This document shows, piece after piece, positions 22,991 to 32,511 of a DNA stretch of 40,161 nt. This DNA is from an uncultured Chryseobacterium sp. GTDB lineage: Bacteria; Bacteroidota; Bacteroidia; Flavobacteriales; Weeksellaceae. The stretch is taken from assembly GCF_913776365.1 (NCBI RefSeq), contig NZ_CAJYMO010000269.1, positions 1 to 40,161 on the forward strand, in the 5' to 3' direction. A model generated the notes under the pieces. It was not told the origin of the DNA and searched no databases. It worked only from the letters and a program-made list of their open reading frames with translations. Position 1 is the stretch's first letter. Each line of letters starts with the position of its first letter. The translations under genes were made by a program, and so were the position numbers.

Positions 22991-23752
22991 ATGGAGTTAC
23001 AGAAATACTTTTCTAAATTCCTTCTCAACAAAAGAAAAAGAAAACTAACGGAGAGAGACTACTTTCTCAGTACCAGGCTGTATACGATGCTGGGCACTGA
23101 GATACAGAATGTCGCGCTCTACCGTGAGGCTTTTTCATTGAAAAGTTCTTCTAAAAATAAGGACAGCAATTATGAGCGCCTTGAATTTTTAGGAGATTCC
23201 GTTTTGGGTACCATCATATCATGCCATCTGTTTCATACCTATCCTCAGGCTAATGAAGGATACCTGACACAGATGAAATCCAAGATCGTCAACCGGAAAA
23301 ACCTCAATAAACTGGGGGAAGACCTGAAGCTCACCGATCTGCTGCAGAAGCAGACCGCAGTAGCCCTGGGAGAAAATATCTCCGGAAATCTTCTGGAAGC
23401 TCTTATCGGCGCCGTCTACCTGGATTTCCAGTATGACGCCTGCAAAAGGATTGTGCTGGAAAAGCTGCTGACGCCCACTGAGATCAACAAGCTTGAAAAC
23501 AAGATCGTCAGTTACAAAGGCCTCCTCCTCGAATGGAGCCAGAAGAAAAAGTTAAATATAAAATACGAAACCTGCGAAGAGATCCAGGTAAACAAATCGG
23601 TAGTCTTCCGCTGCCATGTATGGCTGGGAGAGGAAAAGATTGCCAACGCTACCGAAACTTCAAAGAAAAAAGCAGAAGAGAAAGCAGCCCAGAGAGCATT
23701 TTATATTTTAAACAAAAAAGAAAACATCCTTGGAAATTCAAAAGCTTTATGA
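22991..23752 (+). CDS. rnc: Ribonuclease III
   Basis: The 253-residue enzyme has the RNase III signature YERLEFLGDSVLG with Glu and Asp for metal binding. A second acidic site, GNLLEALIGAVYLD, completes the catalytic centre, and a double-stranded RNA-binding domain occupies ~175-243 with AEEKAAQRAFYIL. It dimerises to cut double-stranded RNA, matures rRNA and turns over structured mRNA. It sits 9 bases after fabF and its last 23 bases overlap the next gene, a conserved order in Bacteroidota. Confidence 0.97.
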   Translation: MELQKYFSKFLLNKRKRKLTERDYFLSTRLYTMLGTEIQNVALYREAFSLKSSSKNKDSNYERLEFLGDSVLGTIISCHLFHTYPQANEGYLTQMKSKIVNRKNLNKLGEDLKLTDLLQKQTAVALGENISGNLLEALIGAVYLDFQYDACKRIVLEKLLTPTEINKLENKIVSYKGLLLEWSQKKKLNIKYETCEEIQVNKSVVFRCHVWLGEEKIANATETSKKKAEEKAAQRAFYILNKKENILGNSKAL

Positions 23753-24203
23753 TCCGGACGATACAGAATGTGAAGATATTGCCATTGGGTTGGTAAGATT
23801 AGCAAAGCATATCCCCGATCATGAGTTTTTTTTTAAAGTCAATCTGAAAAACAACCTGAGCTTTGAACGCATTGATGATCTGATCATCCAGGGAATTTTT
23901 TATGACTACCATTTTCCGAGATTTGAGGCTTACCATCAGGTAACCAGATGCTGTTTTACTTTTATTGCCAACAAATCATCAGAAAGTAAACAGAAAAAAA
24001 TACGCACAGAGCTCTTCTTACAGGAGGAGAACATTAAATTTTTATTAAATAATCAGGTAGAAGTACAATATATTTTGCACAGTTCGGAACAGTTTCCTGA
24101 TTTTTCCGTAATTTTGCTCCCTGAAAATCTTGTGTTTCCGATTCAAGATTATACATTAGGTTCTGAAGAAGAACTTTATCAAATTATCCAGTATTATGAA
24201 TAA
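23730..24203 (+). CDS. IPExxxVDY family protein
   Basis: The 157-residue protein belongs to the small Bacteroidota family named for an Ile-Pro-Glu...Asp-Tyr motif; here the motif reads HIPDHEFFFKVN (residues ~27-38). Position between rnc and pyk is characteristic. Function is not established. The best start is a TTG at 23730, inside the end of rnc. No ATG is available before the motif in this frame, and the 23-base overlap suggests translational coupling to rnc. Its end overlaps the pyk start by 8 bases. The protein has no signal peptide and looks cytoplasmic. Confidence 0.85.
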   Translation: MEIQKLYDPDDTECEDIAIGLVRLAKHIPDHEFFFKVNLKNNLSFERIDDLIIQGIFYDYHFPRFEAYHQVTRCCFTFIANKSSESKQKKIRTELFLQEENIKFLLNNQVEVQYILHSSEQFPDFSVILLPENLVFPIQDYTLGSEEELYQIIQYYE

Positions 24204-25641
24204 GTATTTAAAGAAGACAAAAATTATCGCAACACTTGGTCCGGCTTCATCGTCGAAGGAAGTTATGTTAGGGTTAATGAAAGCAGGTGTTGACATTTTC
24301 AGAATCAACTTTTCCCACGCAGACTACGACTTAGTTCGATCCAATATCCAAATCATCAGAGACCTCAACAGGGAATACGGTTTTTCCGTAGGCATCCTGG
24401 GAGATCTGCAGGGCCCGAAACTGAGAGTAGGCGTAGTGAAAGAAGGTTCTTACCTTAATCCTGGAGATATTCTGACCTTTACCAACGAAAAAATAGAAGG
24501 TGATTCCACGAAAGTATATATGACGTACCAGCAGTTCCCGCAGGATGTGAAGGTAGGCGAAAGAATCCTTATCGATGACGGAAAGCTGGTGCTGGAAGTA
24601 ATGGAAACCAACCTTACCGATACCGTAAAAGCAAAAACCATCCAGGGAGGCCCGCTGAGCTCTAAAAAAGGAGTGAACCTGCCCAATACCAATGTTTCCC
24701 TTCCGGCCTTGACGGAAAAAGACATCCAGGACGCCAATTTTATGCTGGACCAGGATGTAGACTGGATCGCCCTTTCTTTCGTGCGCCATGCACAGGATAT
24801 CATCGATCTAAAAGAACTGATCTCAAAACATCCTAACGGAAAATTCAAAACCCCGATCATCGCTAAAATCGAAAAGCCTGAAGGGGTAAAAAATATTGAC
24901 GAAATTTTACTGGAGTGCGACGGCGTGATGGTAGCCCGCGGGGATCTGGGAGTTGAAGTTCCGATGGAAGAAGTTCCGGCCATCCAGAAGACACTGGTGG
25001 AGAAAGCCAGATTCTATTCCAAACCGGTAATCATCGCTACCCAGATGATGGAAACCATGATCAACAGCCTCACCCCAACAAGAGCGGAAGTAAATGACGT
25101 TGCCAACTCCGTACTGGACGGAGCGGATGCCGTAATGCTTTCCGGAGAGACTTCCGTAGGAAGATATCCTGTACAGGTAGTGGAAAACATGGCAAAAATC
25201 GTAAAGAATATTGAAACCACCCATTTCTACCAGCACAAGAACGAACCGATAGAAAAAGACTTCAATTGCATCGATGAACGCTTTATTACGAACAGGGTAT
25301 GCCTTGCCGCCGTACGAATTGCAAAAACGACCAATGTATCCGCTATCGTTACCCTGACAAGCTCCGGCTATACGGCGTTCCAGCTTTCAGCACACCGGCC
25401 GAATTCCCACATTATCGTATACAGCGGAAACAGAAGGGTTATTACCATGCTGAACCTGCTTTGGGGCGTACATGCCTATTATTACGACATGAAAAAATCT
25501 ACCGACGAAACCATCATCCAGGTGAATATGCTTACGCATAATTACGGATATATCGAAGCCGGGGATTTCGTAATCAATATCAATGCAACTCCGTCATATG
25601 AAGGAGGAAAAACCAATACATTAAGGCTGACTACCGTTTAA
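24196..25641 (+). CDS. pyk: Pyruvate kinase
   Basis: The 481-residue enzyme converts phosphoenolpyruvate and ADP to pyruvate and ATP, the last step of glycolysis. Visible signatures are KIIATLGPASSS at the N-terminus, FRINFSHADY, ILGDLQGPKLRVG, the catalytic-lysine motif IIAKIEKPEGVKN and MVARGDLGVEVPMEEVP, then IIATQMMETM and DAVMLSGETSVG. The regulatory C-terminal domain is present. The start ATG overlaps the preceding gene by 8 bases, so it is the last gene of the acpP-fabF-rnc run and is followed by a strong terminator. Confidence 0.98.
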   Translation: MNKYLKKTKIIATLGPASSSKEVMLGLMKAGVDIFRINFSHADYDLVRSNIQIIRDLNREYGFSVGILGDLQGPKLRVGVVKEGSYLNPGDILTFTNEKIEGDSTKVYMTYQQFPQDVKVGERILIDDGKLVLEVMETNLTDTVKAKTIQGGPLSSKKGVNLPNTNVSLPALTEKDIQDANFMLDQDVDWIALSFVRHAQDIIDLKELISKHPNGKFKTPIIAKIEKPEGVKNIDEILLECDGVMVARGDLGVEVPMEEVPAIQKTLVEKARFYSKPVIIATQMMETMINSLTPTRAEVNDVANSVLDGADAVMLSGETSVGRYPVQVVENMAKIVKNIETTHFYQHKNEPIEKDFNCIDERFITNRVCLAAVRIAKTTNVSAIVTLTSSGYTAFQLSAHRPNSHIIVYSGNRRVITMLNLLWGVHAYYYDMKKSTDETIIQVNMLTHNYGYIEAGDFVININATPSYEGGKTNTLRLTTV

Positions 25642-25673
25642 GCGGCAAGTACAATATATCAGTTGTCATGATA

Positions 25674-25703
25674 AAAACCTCCCGGAAACCCGGGAGGTTT
25701 TTT
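25674..25703 (+). terminator. Rho-independent terminator of the acpP-pyk run
   Basis: AAAACCTCCCGG / CCGGGAGGTTTT with a short loop, followed by T residues, 32 bases after the pyk stop. The stem is strong and symmetric. Confidence 0.9.
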
Positions 25704-25878
25704 ATGGCCGAAGTTTACGGTCGTTATTAAATTCGTCAGAAGTCTCCGGCGGAGTTCTGTCCTTTCTTTTGTAACATAAAACAGCACTTTCTGTGGATTT
25801 GTTTCCCTGATTTTCTTGATAAAAGACAATGTACATTACCTATTCATTCATACATTGTACATTGCAACTCATCCGCTG

Positions 25879-27171
25879 TCAGTTCCCCACAATCGTCTTC
25901 GCCGTTACAAACTCTTTCAGAGCCAGTAGTGAAAGCTCCGTTCCATACCCTGAGGATTTGGTTCCTCCAAATGGAAAACGCGGATCCGAGCTGGTCATCC
26001 TGTTGATGTTTACCGTTCCGGATTCAAGGTTTTCAATGAAAAACAACTGTCGGGTCTTATCGTTGGTCCACACGGAATTGGAAAGTCCGAAAGGAATATC
26101 GTTGGCTAATTGTAAGGCTGTTTCATCATCCTTGGCTGTCATTACCATCCCAAGGGGCCCGAAGAGCTCTTCCTGAAGGATCGGGTTTCCTTCCTTTACC
26201 CTGATGAGGCCGGGCCTGAATTCATTATCCGAAATCCTTTCGAGGGGAAGGATAATTTCCGCTCCGTGTTCCAGTGCCTTTTCAAATTGCTTTTCCAGGT
26301 CATCCGCAAGATCGGGTCTTGCCATGCCGGCAATTTTTGTTTCCTTATCCATCGGGTCGGCAGGAACGTATTTTTTATATTCTTCAATAAATTTCGGAAG
26401 GAAAGCATCTTCAATTTTTTCATCGATGATAAATCTCTTGGCAGCCACGCAGGTCTGCCCACAATTCTGCAGCCTGGCTTGCGCACCTGTTTTGGCCGCT
26501 TCGTCCAGATCCGCATCATCCAGAACAATAAAGGCATCGCTTCCTCCGAGTTCCAGCAGCGACTTCTTGATCTTCTGCCCTGCAATGGAAGCTACTTCCG
26601 CTCCGGCTTTCTCGCTTCCCGTTAAGCTTACGCCCGCTATGGTCTCATGTTCCAGCACTTCCCTTACATCTTTATGACCGATTTCCAGGTTCTGGAAAAT
26701 CCCTTCCGGAAAACCCGCTTCCAGGAACAGGTCTTCAATGGCATTTCCGCTTCCGAAACAGATGGAAGCATGCTTCAGTACCACTGTATTCCCTGCCAGT
26801 ATCGCAGGAACGGCAAACCTCAGCACCTGCCAGAAAGGGAAGTTCCAGGGCATCACTCCCAGGATCACTCCTTTCGGCACAAAATGAATTTCCGAATAAT
26901 GATATTCCGAATCTATTTTCTCCGGCTGCAGAACATTTTCAGCATCGGCATAATAGTTCATCATCAGGGCACATTTCTCCACTTCCGCTACCGATTGTGA
27001 AATTGGCTTGTTCATTTCCCTGGTGATAATGGTGCCGTATTTTTCGGCATTGGTTTTCAGGATGCCGGCCGCTTTTGCGATCAGTTTCTGGCGGTCTTCA
27101 AAGGATACTTTCTTCCACTGAGAAAATGCCCGGTCGGCCTGGTGTAATTTATTTTCAATTGATTGTTCCAT
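25879..27171 (-). CDS. NAD(P)-dependent aldehyde dehydrogenase (succinate-semialdehyde type)
   Basis: The 430-residue protein has the aldehyde dehydrogenase core: GVMPWNFPFWQ, SLTGSEKAGAEVAS (cofactor-binding), LLELGGSDAFIVLDDADL with the general-base Glu, and NCGQTCVAAKR with the nucleophilic Cys. It lacks the ~25-residue N-terminal strand usual in YneI/Sad-like enzymes. In-frame TAA lies just upstream, so the start cannot be moved back. It oxidises an aldehyde such as succinate semialdehyde to the acid. It lies on the - strand after hutG with a 121-base gap and may be transcribed separately. The substrate is inferred from family resemblance only. Confidence 0.85.
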   Translation of the reverse strand: MEQSIENKLHQADRAFSQWKKVSFEDRQKLIAKAAGILKTNAEKYGTIITREMNKPISQSVAEVEKCALMMNYYADAENVLQPEKIDSEYHYSEIHFVPKGVILGVMPWNFPFWQVLRFAVPAILAGNTVVLKHASICFGSGNAIEDLFLEAGFPEGIFQNLEIGHKDVREVLEHETIAGVSLTGSEKAGAEVASIAGQKIKKSLLELGGSDAFIVLDDADLDEAAKTGAQARLQNCGQTCVAAKRFIIDEKIEDAFLPKFIEEYKKYVPADPMDKETKIAGMARPDLADDLEKQFEKALEHGAEIILPLERISDNEFRPGLIRVKEGNPILQEELFGPLGMVMTAKDDETALQLANDIPFGLSNSVWTNDKTRQLFFIENLESGTVNINRMTSSDPRFPFGGTKSSGYGTELSLLALKEFVTAKTIVGN

Positions 27172-27292
27172 ACGTTGATCCGTATTTTAAATTCAGGTAA
27201 TTATCGAGGTTGCTTCGTTTAAAGCACGGTGTAAGCAACAAATGCCGTTCCTTATTCTGATCTGTAACAATGATTTTTTCTATGAAACCGAA

Positions 27293-28213
27293 TCATGCCA
27301 TAAACCATTCATTGATCAAAGCAGCGGCAAGCCTTGCCGTCCTGTCCTGTACATCGTAGACCGGATTTACTTCAGCAACATCCAATGCAAGCAATTTCTT
27401 ATTTTTCAGGATATGCCGGTAGAAATGCATGAATGCGGCGTCCGTAAAGATACCATTGTAAGCTGAAGCTGAAACGCCGGGTGCTATGGAAGCGTTGAAA
27501 ACATCCATACATATGGTAAGATAAGCATAATCTACATGGTTTAAAAGATCGTCGATACGTTGGTATACCGACGGAAGGTTTTCAAAGAACAATTCATCGG
27601 CGAGAATATATTTCATATGGTACCGGTGAGCGGTATCGAATAGTTTCAGGGTATTTGAATTTCGCTGGATCCCGATATGCAGGGAATGGATATCGCCCTC
27701 ATTGGCTATCTGCCAGAACCCGGTTCCCGAACTCGGGCCAATGCCGGTTTCCGGCTGCCGGTTATCAAAGTGGGCATCGATATTGATGATCCCGATTTTC
27801 TGTTCGGGGAAAGCCGTTTTCATGCCTAAATAATGGGCATACATTACTTCATGGCCTCCGCCAAGCACCACTGATTTTCCGCCCTTCAGCAGCACCTTGG
27901 AAACCCTTTTTGCAAGATCATTCTGGGTCTGCTCCAGGTTTTGGTCCATGCATTCCACATTTCCGAAATCCAGCAGGGAAAAATCAGGAAAAATAACGGG
28001 AAAATTGGCCATATTTTTCCGGATGAGATCCGGGGCATCTTTGGCACCCTGGCGGCCTTTGTTTCTCCGGACGCCTTCATCCACGGCAAAACCGTGCAGA
28101 ACGAAATCATTCGGTGAGACCGCATCATAGCTCTCCTCTTCTCTTACTCTCTGAAATATCCTGTGGAAAAGTAGTTCTTCTCCATCCCGTCTTCCCTGCC
28201 AAATGTTATCCAT
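27293..28213 (-). CDS. hutG: Formimidoylglutamase (arginase family)
   Basis: The 306-residue enzyme hydrolyses N-formimidoyl-L-glutamate to glutamate and formamide, the last step of histidine use. It begins MDNIWQGRRDGEE, typical of HutG. Ligands of the dinuclear manganese site are visible in GGGHEVMYAHY (His), INIDAHFDNR (Asp-His-Asp) and ICMDVFNASIAPGVSASAY (Asp). The first residues of this last motif and the APGVSA sequence favour HutG over arginase or agmatinase. hutI lies upstream on the same strand (198-base gap), consistent with a hut cluster. hutH and hutU are not in the window. Confidence 0.9.
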   Translation of the reverse strand: MDNIWQGRRDGEELLFHRIFQRVREEESYDAVSPNDFVLHGFAVDEGVRRNKGRQGAKDAPDLIRKNMANFPVIFPDFSLLDFGNVECMDQNLEQTQNDLAKRVSKVLLKGGKSVVLGGGHEVMYAHYLGMKTAFPEQKIGIINIDAHFDNRQPETGIGPSSGTGFWQIANEGDIHSLHIGIQRNSNTLKLFDTAHRYHMKYILADELFFENLPSVYQRIDDLLNHVDYAYLTICMDVFNASIAPGVSASAYNGIFTDAAFMHFYRHILKNKKLLALDVAEVNPVYDVQDRTARLAAALINEWFMA

Positions 28214-28411
28214 GATTCTGATGGTTTTGTATATGCTTTGGAACTGAATGTTTCATTTGCTTCAATCCGAATACATATTCTGTTCTTACACTCCCTAATT
28301 TACAATTTCTTTTAACAGCTTTTGTGCTTTTTTATTTTTTTAGCCGGTACAATATACTCTATGGCGCTGATTCCGGTTTATTTATCCCTGAATATCCCTG
28401 CAGGAGCACCA

Positions 28412-29635
28412 TTATATTTTACTGCCGTCAATATAAACCGACTCGGCTTTCAGGCTACCCTGCTGATACAGAATGTTCTGAAAATTATCCGTCTTAAAAG
28501 TAACAAAATCAGCCTTGGCACCTGCAGTCAGCCGCCCCCTGTCTTCCAGACCCAGGGCAAATGCTGATCGAAAAGTAATCCCTGCCAGCACTTCAGCGGT
28601 AGTCAGTTTTTCAAACGTGGCCAGGATGGCGGCCTGGGCAATCAGATTCCCCATAGGCGCAGATCCCGGGTTCCAGTCGCTGGCAATGGCCAGGATGGCA
28701 CCTGCATCCAGTAGTTTTCGGGCCGGAGTGAATCTTTCCCCTAAGCCCAGGCTTGCACCGGGCAAGGCTGTGGCTACGGTATCGGATTGTGCCAGGAATT
28801 CAATATCCTCATCAATGGTAGCCTCCAGATGATCCGCAGATGCAGCACCTGTTTCCACGGCAATTCTTGAGCTGCCGGGTGTAAACTGGTCGGCATGTAC
28901 CGTAATTTTGAAACCCAAATCCTTAGTTTTAATCAGGAATTCCCGGCTTTCTTCAGGTTGGAATGCTGATTTCTCAATAAAGATATCCACCCGCTGTGCC
29001 AATCCTTCTTCCTTTACTTTCGGTAAAATTTCAGTAAGGATGTAGTTGAGGTATTCCCGGTTGCTGCCCTCAAAATCCCTTGGTTTCAGATGGGCAGAAA
29101 GACAGGTCGGAACCAGGGTAGCTTTGGTCTGCTGCTGAGCCTGCCTGATGATGCGGAGCATTTTTATCTCATTTTCCGCATCCAGTCCATACCCGCTTTT
29201 GATTTCAATGGTGGTAATTCCCAATGAAACCAGGAAATGTATCCTTTCCAGCAGGGTATTCAGCAGTTCTTCAGAAGAGGCACTGCGGGTATGCTGTACG
29301 GAACTCCAGATCCCGCCTCCGCTTTCGGCAATTTCCAGATAGGTTTTCCCGGCGTTGCGCATGGCAAAATCGTTGGCCCGGTTTCCGCCGAAACAGATAT
29401 GCGTGTGGGAATCAACGAAAGCAGGAAGCGCAACCTGTACTCCTTCTATTATTTCCGTTTCGGCATCAGGATATTCCGCCTTTAACGCTTCGAAATTCCC
29501 GGTCTTGCAGATGGTGTTGTGGTCTGTAACGATACCGCCATCGATGATGATTTCGAGCTGATCGTCTGAAAGTTTTCCTCTTAACGGGAGGTCGGCAAGG
29601 GTAATAACCTGCCTGAAGGGGCCTGTAATTTTCAT
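28412..29635 (-). CDS. hutI: Imidazolonepropionase
   Basis: The 407-residue amidohydrolase opens the imidazolone ring to N-formimidoyl-glutamate, the substrate of the adjacent HutG. Metal-binding His-x-His is seen in VDSHTHICFGGNRANDF. Further ligands occur in KITVHADQF and ASADHLEA, and in IASDWNPGSAPMGNL with the conserved Asp. Length and order of motifs fit HutI. Its position just upstream of hutG supports a histidine-degradation unit whose product feeds glutamate metabolism. Confidence 0.95.
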   Translation of the reverse strand: MKITGPFRQVITLADLPLRGKLSDDQLEIIIDGGIVTDHNTICKTGNFEALKAEYPDAETEIIEGVQVALPAFVDSHTHICFGGNRANDFAMRNAGKTYLEIAESGGGIWSSVQHTRSASSEELLNTLLERIHFLVSLGITTIEIKSGYGLDAENEIKMLRIIRQAQQQTKATLVPTCLSAHLKPRDFEGSNREYLNYILTEILPKVKEEGLAQRVDIFIEKSAFQPEESREFLIKTKDLGFKITVHADQFTPGSSRIAVETGAASADHLEATIDEDIEFLAQSDTVATALPGASLGLGERFTPARKLLDAGAILAIASDWNPGSAPMGNLIAQAAILATFEKLTTAEVLAGITFRSAFALGLEDRGRLTAGAKADFVTFKTDNFQNILYQQGSLKAESVYIDGSKI

Positions 29636-29889
29636 GTAGTGGTTTTAAATCTGAAATCAAATACCGGCAAGGCATCTGCCGGAGTTATCAGGAATTTTCC
29701 GTGAGTTCCTCCAGTCCGGCCTTTCCGAGGAAACCGGCTGCGGGCTTATGATGGCGGCAAGGTATTTTATTTTTCTTCTTTCTCAAAAATACTTAAAATA
29801 TTTCTGGTTCTCAAATCTTAATTTTTATTGTTCCGGAATCTGTCCCTTACCCTAAATTTCCTATCTTTACGGTAAATGAAATTGAATTA

Positions 29890-30912
29890 ATGCCTGACTT
29901 TTTACATCCCGATAAAGACAATTTTTCCCGCGATGAACTGATGCAGGAAGAACAGATCCGTCCGCAGAGTTTTAAGGATTTTGCCGGACAGAGGAAAACT
30001 TTGGAAAATCTCGAAGTTTTTGTAACGGCCGCCAAGAAACGTGGCGGAGCGCTGGACCACGTGCTTTTGCATGGCCCTCCCGGCCTTGGTAAAACCACGC
30101 TGGCCAATATTATAGCCAATGAGCTGGGGGTCGGCTGCAAGATTACCTCGGGTCCGGTCCTGGATAAACCCGGAAGCCTGGCAGGCTTGCTGACCAACCT
30201 GGAGGAAAACGATGTTCTCTTTATTGATGAAATCCACCGCTTGTCTCCGGTAGTGGAAGAATACCTGTATTCTGCCATGGAAGATTATAAAATTGATATT
30301 ATGCTGGAGACAGGCCCGAACGCCCGGAGCGTACAGATCGGCCTGAATCCCTTCACGCTTGTAGGAGCTACTACCCGGAGCGGAATGCTCACCAAGCCTA
30401 TGCTGGCCCGGTTCGGAATTCAGAGCAGGCTGGAATATTACACCATTGAACTCTTATCCATGATCATCATCCGGAGCGCCAGGGTGCTGGGCGTGAAGAT
30501 TTATGAAGATGCGGCGATTGAGATCGCCAGAAGAAGCCGCGGAACTCCCAGAATTGCCAATGCCCTGTTGAGAAGGGTTCGGGATTTTGCCGAAATCAAA
30601 GGGAACGGCGAAATTGAAATCAACATTACCAAATATGCGCTGGATTCCCTGAATGTAGACGAGTATGGCCTTGATGAAATGGATAACAAGATCATGCGGG
30701 TCATGATTGAAAACTTTAAGGGAAAACCGGTCGGTATCTCCGCTTTAGCGACCTCCATTGCAGAAAACCCGGAGACCCTGGAAGAAGTGTATGAGCCTTT
30801 CCTGATCCAAGAAGGATTCATCATCAGGACTCCCAGAGGACGTGAAGTAACGGAAAAAGCCTATAAGCACCTGAATATTGCCGTTCCCAGGAATCCCGGA
30901 GAACTTTTTTAG
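29890..30912 (+). CDS. ruvB: Holliday junction branch migration helicase RuvB
   Basis: The 340-residue AAA+ motor drives branch migration of Holliday junctions with RuvA and hands them to RuvC. It starts with [11 protein letters not shown], has Walker [11 protein letters not shown] (~60), Walker [13 protein letters not shown], the arginine-finger region [18 protein letters not shown], and the C-terminal winged helix [20 protein letters not shown]. It is full length and intact. It lies divergent from hutI. The upstream TATCTTTA at 29862-29869 is one mismatch from TAnnTTTG. Confidence 0.98.
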   Translation: MPDFLHPDKDNFSRDELMQEEQIRPQSFKDFAGQRKTLENLEVFVTAAKKRGGALDHVLLHGPPGLGKTTLANIIANELGVGCKITSGPVLDKPGSLAGLLTNLEENDVLFIDEIHRLSPVVEEYLYSAMEDYKIDIMLETGPNARSVQIGLNPFTLVGATTRSGMLTKPMLARFGIQSRLEYYTIELLSMIIIRSARVLGVKIYEDAAIEIARRSRGTPRIANALLRRVRDFAEIKGNGEIEINITKYALDSLNVDEYGLDEMDNKIMRVMIENFKGKPVGISALATSIAENPETLEEVYEPFLIQEGFIIRTPRGREVTEKAYKHLNIAVPRNPGELF

Positions 30913-30992
30913 CTCAGATAAATGTTAATTTGAGACCGCTATTTCCACCTGGCTCCCTGAAACTGCTTTTGAAAATCTTATGCAAACAAATC

Positions 30993-31604
30993 ATGTACAT
31001 TCCTGCCCTTTATAAAAGTAACGACTTTAATCTGATGAGAGACATTATCAGGGAAAATGCCTTTGCCCTGCTGATTTCTTCATCCGGCAGGATCCGGGCC
31101 ACACATTCCATGATGATGCTCAATGAAGACGATCCGGAAAATGTGTATATTGAAACCCATATTTCAAAAGCCAACCCTCAGGCGAAAATCCTGAAGGACG
31201 GAGATGAGGTATTGTGTGATTTTCTGGGAGCCCATACCTATATTTCAAGCAGCTGGTATGACCATATAAATGTATCAACCTGGAATTACGAAGCCGTACA
31301 GGTATACGGCAAAGTGATGCTGATGAACCCTGTAGAATTATACGGACATCTGGAAAAACTCACTGCGAAATATGAAAAAGCACAGCAGTGCCCTGTTCTG
31401 GTTGAAAATATGGGGGAAAGCTTTGTAGAAAAAGAAATGAAAGGAGCCTTTGGCATCAAAATTATACCGGATGATATTTTCATTCAGCAGAAGCTCTCCC
31501 AGAACAGAAAGCAAGATGATTTACTCAACATTATCTCCCATCTGGAGAAGGGGGATGAAAATGCAGTGAAGATTGCGGCAAAAATGAAAACGGTTAAAAA
31601 ATAA
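30993..31604 (+). CDS. PaiB-like FMN-binding negative transcriptional regulator family
   Basis: The start at 30993 (MYIPALYKSND) is chosen because family members begin MYxPxxY; upstream in-frame TTG at 30930 would add an unrelated 21 residues. The ~203-residue protein has ISSSGRIRATHSMMML (~27-42), THISKANPQAKIL, and the C-terminal helix KMKGAFGIKI-type region (EKEMKGAFGIKIIPDDI) seen in PaiB/FMN-binding split barrels. The family was named from a Bacillus repressor of sporulation and protease genes but may act as flavin- or pyridoxal-linked enzymes. It sits 80 bases after ruvB. Confidence 0.85.
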   Translation: MYIPALYKSNDFNLMRDIIRENAFALLISSSGRIRATHSMMMLNEDDPENVYIETHISKANPQAKILKDGDEVLCDFLGAHTYISSSWYDHINVSTWNYEAVQVYGKVMLMNPVELYGHLEKLTAKYEKAQQCPVLVENMGESFVEKEMKGAFGIKIIPDDIFIQQKLSQNRKQDDLLNIISHLEKGDENAVKIAAKMKTVKK

Positions 31605-31627
31605 ACAGTATAAAAACCTGATATTAT

Positions 31628-32494
31628 ATGAAATTATATCCAATACAGTGCGGAAAATTTAAACTGGACGGCGGTGCCATGTTCGGAGTCGTCCCGAAGA
31701 GTCTGTGGGAAAAAACCAATCCTGCAGACGAGAGAAACCTCATTGAACTGGGAACCCGCTCCCTCCTGGTAGAAGACGGAAAAAAACTGATCCTGATCGA
31801 CTGCGGCCTTGGCGATAAGCAGGATGAAAAATTTTTCGGACATTACTCGCTATGGGGAGATGATACCTTAGATAAGAATCTGAAGAGATACGGATTTGTA
31901 AAGGAAGACATCACCGATGTTTTTCTTACCCACCTCCACTTCGACCACTGCGGAGGAGCCATTGAATGGAATGATGACCGTACAGGCTATCGCCCTGCTT
32001 TTAAAAATGCCCAGTTCTGGACCAATGAAAACCACTGGCAATGGGCCACAGAACCGAACGCCAGAGAAAAGGCAAGCTTCCTGAAAGAAAATATCATCCC
32101 GATCAGGGAAAGCGGACAACTGAACTTCCTGCCGCTTCCCTCCAATGGAAATTATGGCTTCGCCCCGGACCTTAAGATGGATGTTATCTTTGTAGACGGC
32201 CATACGGAAAAGCAAATGCTGCCCGTTATCCAATACCAGGAAAAAACCATTGTTTTTGCAGCAGACCTGATTCCTACTGCAGGACACATCAACCAGGTTT
32301 ATGTCATGGGTTATGATACCCGTCCGCTGCTGACCATGGAAGAAAAAGGAAAATTCATGAAACAGTGTATAGACAATGAATACCTGCTGTTTTTTGAACA
32401 CGACGCCCACCACGAGCTTGCCAGCCTTAAAATGACTGAAAAAGGAGTACGGCTGGATGAGACCTTTAGCTTTAATGATGTTTTCGGATATTAA
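31628..32494 (+). CDS. MBL-fold metallo-hydrolase
   Basis: The 288-residue protein has the metallo-beta-lactamase zinc motif THLHFDHCGG (~97-106), an earlier strand LILIDCGLGD, a downstream DGHTEKQMLP with the third His, the bridging Asp in FAADLIPT, and the last His in FEHDAHHEL. The general form resembles lactonase-like hydrolases (AHL lactonase and related), but the substrate cannot be read from sequence. It begins 23 bases after the PaiB-like gene and ends 17 bases before coaE, so these genes are probably co-transcribed. Confidence 0.9.
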   Translation: MKLYPIQCGKFKLDGGAMFGVVPKSLWEKTNPADERNLIELGTRSLLVEDGKKLILIDCGLGDKQDEKFFGHYSLWGDDTLDKNLKRYGFVKEDITDVFLTHLHFDHCGGAIEWNDDRTGYRPAFKNAQFWTNENHWQWATEPNAREKASFLKENIIPIRESGQLNFLPLPSNGNYGFAPDLKMDVIFVDGHTEKQMLPVIQYQEKTIVFAADLIPTAGHINQVYVMGYDTRPLLTMEEKGKFMKQCIDNEYLLFFEHDAHHELASLKMTEKGVRLDETFSFNDVFGY

Positions 32495-32511
32495 TAATGA
32501 ACTGCTGAAAC

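Noticed and set aside
25879-27171. Aldehyde dehydrogenase as a truncated pseudogene
   Set aside because: It lacks about 25 N-terminal residues compared with relatives, but all catalytic motifs and the frame are intact.
27293-28213. Arginase or agmatinase
   Set aside because: The IWQGRRDGEE start, the APGVSA motif and adjacency to hutI favour formimidoylglutamase.
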